Assembly: GCF_035989285.1 (NCBI RefSeq)
Contig: NZ_CP108513.1
Span: 1,612,001 to 1,676,000, forward strand
Direction: 5' to 3'
Length of the DNA stretch: 64,000 bases
From: Streptomyces sp. NBC_01235
GTDB taxonomy: Bacteria; Actinomycetota; Actinomycetes; Streptomycetales; Streptomycetaceae
Position numbers and translations under genes: made by a program. Numbering within the stretch: the stretch's first letter is position 1; each line of letters opens with the position of its first letter. Positions 60,734 through 64,000 of this stretch are shown piece after piece. The notes under the pieces are model-generated. The model saw only the letters and a program-made list of their open reading frames with translations, ran no database searches and had not been told where the DNA came from.

Positions 60734-62607
60734 ACACCGTCCGACTCACCACCGCCCAGGCCCTCGTGCGCTTCCTGGCGAACCAGTACAGCGAGCGCGA
60801 CGGCCAGGAACAGCGCCTCATCCCCGGCATGTGGGGCATCTTCGGGCACGGCAACGTCGCCGGGATCGGGCAGGCCCTGCTCCAGGCCGCCACCACCGGC
60901 GAAGCCGATCTCCCCTACTACTTGGCGCGCAACGAGCAGGGCATGGTCCACGCCTCGGTCGCCTACGCCAAGATGCGCGACCGGCTGGCCGCCTTCGCCT
61001 GCACCGCCTCCACCGGCCCCGGCTCCACCAACATGATCACCGGCGCCGCGCTGGCCACCACCAACCGCCTCCCCGTCCTGCTCCTGCCGTCCGACATGTT
61101 CGCCACCCGCGCCGCCGACCCGGTCCTGCAGCAGCTGGAGGACACCCGGGGCGGAGACGTCACCGTCAACGACACCTTCCGCGCCGTGTCGAAGTACTTC
61201 GACCGCATCTCCCGTCCCGAACAGCTCATCCCGGCGGCCCTCGCGGCGATGCGGGTGCTCACCGACCCGGTCGAGACCGGCGCCGTCACCCTCGCCCTGC
61301 CACAGGACGTGCAGGCCGAGGCCTACGACTGGCCGGTCACATTCTTCCGGCACCGGGTATGGCACGTCGGCCGGCCCGTGCCCGAGCCCGCCGCCGTCGA
61401 GCGCGCGGCACGGCTGCTGCGGAACGCCAAGAAACCGCTGATAGTGGCGGGCGGCGGGGCCGTGTACTCCGGTGCCGAGACCGCGCTGCGGGCCTTCGCC
61501 GAGGGCACCGGCATCCCGGTCGCCGACACCCACGCCGGCAAAGGCGCGGTGCCCTGGGACCACCCGTGCGCGGTCGGCGGCATCGGCTCCACCGGCTCCT
61601 ACGCGGCGAACGAACTGGCCCGCGAGGCGGACGTCGTCCTCGGCATCGGGACGCGGTACTCCGACTTCACCACCGCCAGCCACACCGTCTTCGGCAACCC
61701 CGACGTCACGTTCGTCAACCTCAACGTGGCCCGCCTGGACGCCGTCAAACACTCCGCCGAACCCCTGGTCGCGGACGCCCGGCTCGCCATCCAGGCACTC
61801 GCCGGCGCACTGAAGGACTGGGAAGTCCCGGCGGATTACCGGTCGAGGACCCGTGAACTCATCACCCGGACACGGGAGATCGAGGAACGCTGCTTCAACC
61901 TGGGCCACAGCCCGCTCCCCGCCCAGACGGAGATCCTCGGCGCGCTCAACGACGTCCTCGACGACCGCGCCGTCGTCATCAACGCGGCCGGCTCCATGCC
62001 CGGCGACCTGCAACAGCTGTGGCGTGCCCGCGATCCCAAGGCCTACCACGTCGAATACGCCTACTCCTGCATGGGCTACGAGGTCGCCGCCGGCGTCGGT
62101 ACGAAGATGGCCGACCCCTCGCGCGAGGTCGTCGTCCTCGTCGGCGACGGCTCGTATCTGATGATGGCTCAGGAAATCGTGACCATGGTCTCCGAAGGCC
62201 TCAAGGTCATCATCGTCCTCGTCCAGAACCACGGCTTCGCCTCCATCGGCGCCCTCTCCGAGTCCCTCGGCTCGCAGCGCTTCGGCACCAAGTACCGCTA
62301 CCGCAACGGCGATTCAGGCCAGCTCGACGGCGACGTCCTCCCCGTCGACCTCGCCGCCAACGCCTCCAGCCTCGGCGCGGACGTCCTTCACGCCACCACC
62401 GTCGATCAGTTCCGTACCGCGATGGAGAAGGCCAAGGCCGCCACCCGCACCACCGTCGTGCACGTCGAAACCGACCTCTACGGGCCCAACCCGCCCGGCC
62501 ACGGCTGGTGGGACGTCCCCGTCAGCCAGACCTCCGCCCTGGACACCACCCAAGCGGCCCACAACACCTACGCCACCCACAAGCACGCCCAGCGGCACTA
62601 CCTGTAA
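60730..62607 (+). CDS. iolD: 3D-(3,5/4)-trihydroxycyclohexane-1,2-dione acylhydrolase
   Basis: 625 residues, the usual IolD length. Thiamin-diphosphate enzyme. The N-terminal PYR domain has GMWGIFGHGNVAGIGQALLQ and the proton-relay Glu region around NEQGMVHASVAYAKM. The central Rossmann domain has KPLIVAGGGAVYSGAETALR. The C-terminal PP domain carries the diphosphate/Mg motif VVLVGDGSYLMMAQEIVTMV. It hydrolyses the ring of trihydroxycyclohexane-dione (from inosose) to 5-deoxyglucuronate. It overlaps iolB by 4 bases. Confidence 0.95.
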   Translation: MNTVRLTTAQALVRFLANQYSERDGQEQRLIPGMWGIFGHGNVAGIGQALLQAATTGEADLPYYLARNEQGMVHASVAYAKMRDRLAAFACTASTGPGSTNMITGAALATTNRLPVLLLPSDMFATRAADPVLQQLEDTRGGDVTVNDTFRAVSKYFDRISRPEQLIPAALAAMRVLTDPVETGAVTLALPQDVQAEAYDWPVTFFRHRVWHVGRPVPEPAAVERAARLLRNAKKPLIVAGGGAVYSGAETALRAFAEGTGIPVADTHAGKGAVPWDHPCAVGGIGSTGSYAANELAREADVVLGIGTRYSDFTTASHTVFGNPDVTFVNLNVARLDAVKHSAEPLVADARLAIQALAGALKDWEVPADYRSRTRELITRTREIEERCFNLGHSPLPAQTEILGALNDVLDDRAVVINAAGSMPGDLQQLWRARDPKAYHVEYAYSCMGYEVAAGVGTKMADPSREVVVLVGDGSYLMMAQEIVTMVSEGLKVIIVLVQNHGFASIGALSESLGSQRFGTKYRYRNGDSGQLDGDVLPVDLAANASSLGADVLHATTVDQFRTAMEKAKAATRTTVVHVETDLYGPNPPGHGWWDVPVSQTSALDTTQAAHNTYATHKHAQRHYL

Positions 62608-62636
62608 GTCCCCTCCCCACAAAGGAAACCCGCACC

Positions 62637-64000
62637 GTGAAGACCATCCAGCACTGGATCAACGGCTCCCCCGCCACCGGCACAAGTAGGCAAACCGCGC
62701 CGGTGTTCAACCCGGCCACCGGTCAGGAGCAGGCCCGGGTCGCCCTCGCCGGCGCGGCCGAGGTGGACGCCGCCGTCACCGCCGCCGCGACGGCCTTCGA
62801 AACCTGGTCGCAGTCCTCGCTCACCCAGCGCACGCAGGTGATGTTTGCCTTCCGTCAGCTCCTCGTCGAGCACGAGGAGGAGCTCGGCCGGATCATCTCC
62901 GCCGAGCACGGCAAGACCGTCGACGACGCCCGCGGCGAAATCACCCGCGGCCGGGAAGTCGTGGAGTTCGCCTGCGGCCTCGGCGACGTGCTCAAGGGGT
63001 CCTTCTCCGACCAGGTATCCCGCGGCGTCGACGTGCACAACTTCCGCCAGCCCCTCGGCGTCGTCGCCGGCATCACACCCTTCAACTTCCCCGCCATGGT
63101 GCCCCTGTGGATGCACCCGATCGCCATCGCCACCGGCAACACCTTCATCCTCAAGCCCAGCGAACGCGACCCGTCGGCGGCCAACTTCGTCGCCGAGCTG
63201 TACCAGAAGGCCGGCCTGCCCGACGGCGTCTTCAACGTCGTCCACGGCGGCAAGGACGCGGTCGACGCGATCCTCACCCGCCCCGGCATCGAAGCCGTCT
63301 CCTTCGTCGGCTCCACACCCATCGCCAAATACGTCCACCAGACGGCCACCGCCCACGGCAAGCGCGTCCAGGCCCTCGGCGGCGCCAAGAACCACGCCGT
63401 CGTCCTGCCCGACGCCGACCTCGACTTCGCCGCCAACCACATCACCGCCGGCGCCTACGGCTCGGCGGGAGAGCGCTGCATGGCCGTGTCGGTGGCCGTC
63501 GCAGTCGGCGAAGCCGCCGACGCCCTGGTCGAGGTACTTCAGCGCAAGGCCCGCGAGGTCAAGGTCGGCCCCGGCGACCAGCCCGGCACCGAAATGGGCC
63601 CGCTCATCACCAAGGCCGCCCAGGAACGCGTCGAGAACGCCGTCGGCACCGCCCACGCCCAAGGCGCCACCGTCGTCGTCGACGGCCGCGGTCTCAAGGT
63701 CGACGGCCACGAAGACGGCTTCTTCACCGGCCCCACCCTCCTCGACCACGTCACCACCGAAATGGACGCCTACAAGGAAGAACTGTTCGGCCCCGTCCTC
63801 GCCATCGTCCGCGCCGACACCCTCGACGAGGCCATCGACCTCATCAACGCCAACCCCTACGGCAACGGCACCGCCCTGTTCACCGCCTCCGGCGAAGCCG
63901 CCCGCCGCTTCCAGCGCAACATCAAGGTCGGCATGATCGGCATCAACGTCCCCGTGCCCGTCCCGATGTCCTACTACTCCTTCGGCGGCTGGAAGGACTC
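62637..64000 (+). CDS. mmsA: Methylmalonate-semialdehyde dehydrogenase (CoA-acylating), cut by window end
   Basis: The first 454 residues are present; the family is about 500 long, so roughly 45 are missing beyond 64000. The GTG at 62637 is preceded by AAAGGA 10 bases upstream and 29 bases separate it from iolD. ALDH motifs: GITPFNFPAMVPLWMHPIAI, FILKPSERDPSA, ALGGAKNHAVVLPDADLDFA and the catalytic Cys in GSAGERCMAVSVAV. The GERCMA context is typical of MmsA/IolA. It converts malonate semialdehyde from inositol (and methylmalonate semialdehyde from valine) to acetyl-CoA/propionyl-CoA. Could equally be called iolA. Confidence 0.93.
   Translation, partial: MKTIQHWINGSPATGTSRQTAPVFNPATGQEQARVALAGAAEVDAAVTAAATAFETWSQSSLTQRTQVMFAFRQLLVEHEEELGRIISAEHGKTVDDARGEITRGREVVEFACGLGDVLKGSFSDQVSRGVDVHNFRQPLGVVAGITPFNFPAMVPLWMHPIAIATGNTFILKPSERDPSAANFVAELYQKAGLPDGVFNVVHGGKDAVDAILTRPGIEAVSFVGSTPIAKYVHQTATAHGKRVQALGGAKNHAVVLPDADLDFAANHITAGAYGSAGERCMAVSVAVAVGEAADALVEVLQRKAREVKVGPGDQPGTEMGPLITKAAQERVENAVGTAHAQGATVVVDGRGLKVDGHEDGFFTGPTLLDHVTTEMDAYKEELFGPVLAIVRADTLDEAIDLINANPYGNGTALFTASGEAARRFQRNIKVGMIGINVPVPVPMSYYSFGGWKD

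Overview
The window looks like chromosomal DNA of a Streptomyces-type actinomycete. It is very GC-rich, genes carry GGAGG-type ribosome binding sites with frequent GTG starts, Sec/Tat-secreted multidomain glycosidases are common, and LacI repressors sit next to sugar transporters. This assignment comes from reading the sequence only; no search was run.

Layout. (1) 306-1829: an acetaldehyde-type aldehyde dehydrogenase followed by a hairpin terminator. (2) 2719-24774: the most striking region, eleven consecutive genes all on the minus strand. Every one encodes a secreted carbohydrate-active enzyme, and every one carries a ricin-B-type beta-trefoil module (CBM13/RICIN). The catalytic parts are two CE1-like esterases, GH29 fucosidase, GH59, GH39-like, three GH54 arabinofuranosidases, GH27 galactosidase, GH10 xylanase, an SGNH esterase and a right-handed beta-helix (GH141-like) protein. 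Two decayed glycosidase 3' ends (4226-4600) lie inside the array. Together the enzymes could strip arabinose, galactose, fucose, acetyl and feruloyl groups from hemicellulose or arabinogalactan and cut the xylan backbone. (3) 24.8-32.8 kb: a scrapyard of broken elements (ISL3 and IS21 transposase pieces, integrase-like tails, a 15-copy 7-bp repeat, a tip of a CBM13 gene, a GH78 start joined out of frame to a RICIN tail). It is interspersed with a small membrane-protein/ArsR-like regulator locus that has a strong quadruple operator, and with a LacI regulator. (4) 32.9-37.3 kb: GH43, a secreted clan-A arabinofuranosidase and a LacI repressor, with CGAAA-N-TTTC(G) operators. (5) 38.1-46.9 kb: a debranching-type glucosidase, a LacI regulator, a binding protein and two permeases of a maltose-type ABC importer, and a GH13 alpha-glucosidase, which look like an oligosaccharide (alpha-glucoside) uptake unit. 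(6) 47-53 kb: hypothetical proteins, an IS5 scrap, a polytopic membrane protein, and a degenerate second copy of the dehydrogenase 3' end plus terminator. (7) 53.2-64 kb: an inositol-type ABC importer, a LacI repressor, and the operon iolC - Cgl0159-like aldolase - iolB - iolD - mmsA (cut by the window edge). Both promoters carry the same operator-like box.

How it works together: secreted enzymes in regions 2 and 4 release oligo- and monosaccharides, the ABC systems in regions 5 and 7 import sugars and cyclitols, and local LacI repressors control each block. The array in region 2 is the best candidate for an undescribed system: a single-locus set of enzymes built around one exchangeable lectin module, bordered by mobile-element debris and still showing decayed relatives.
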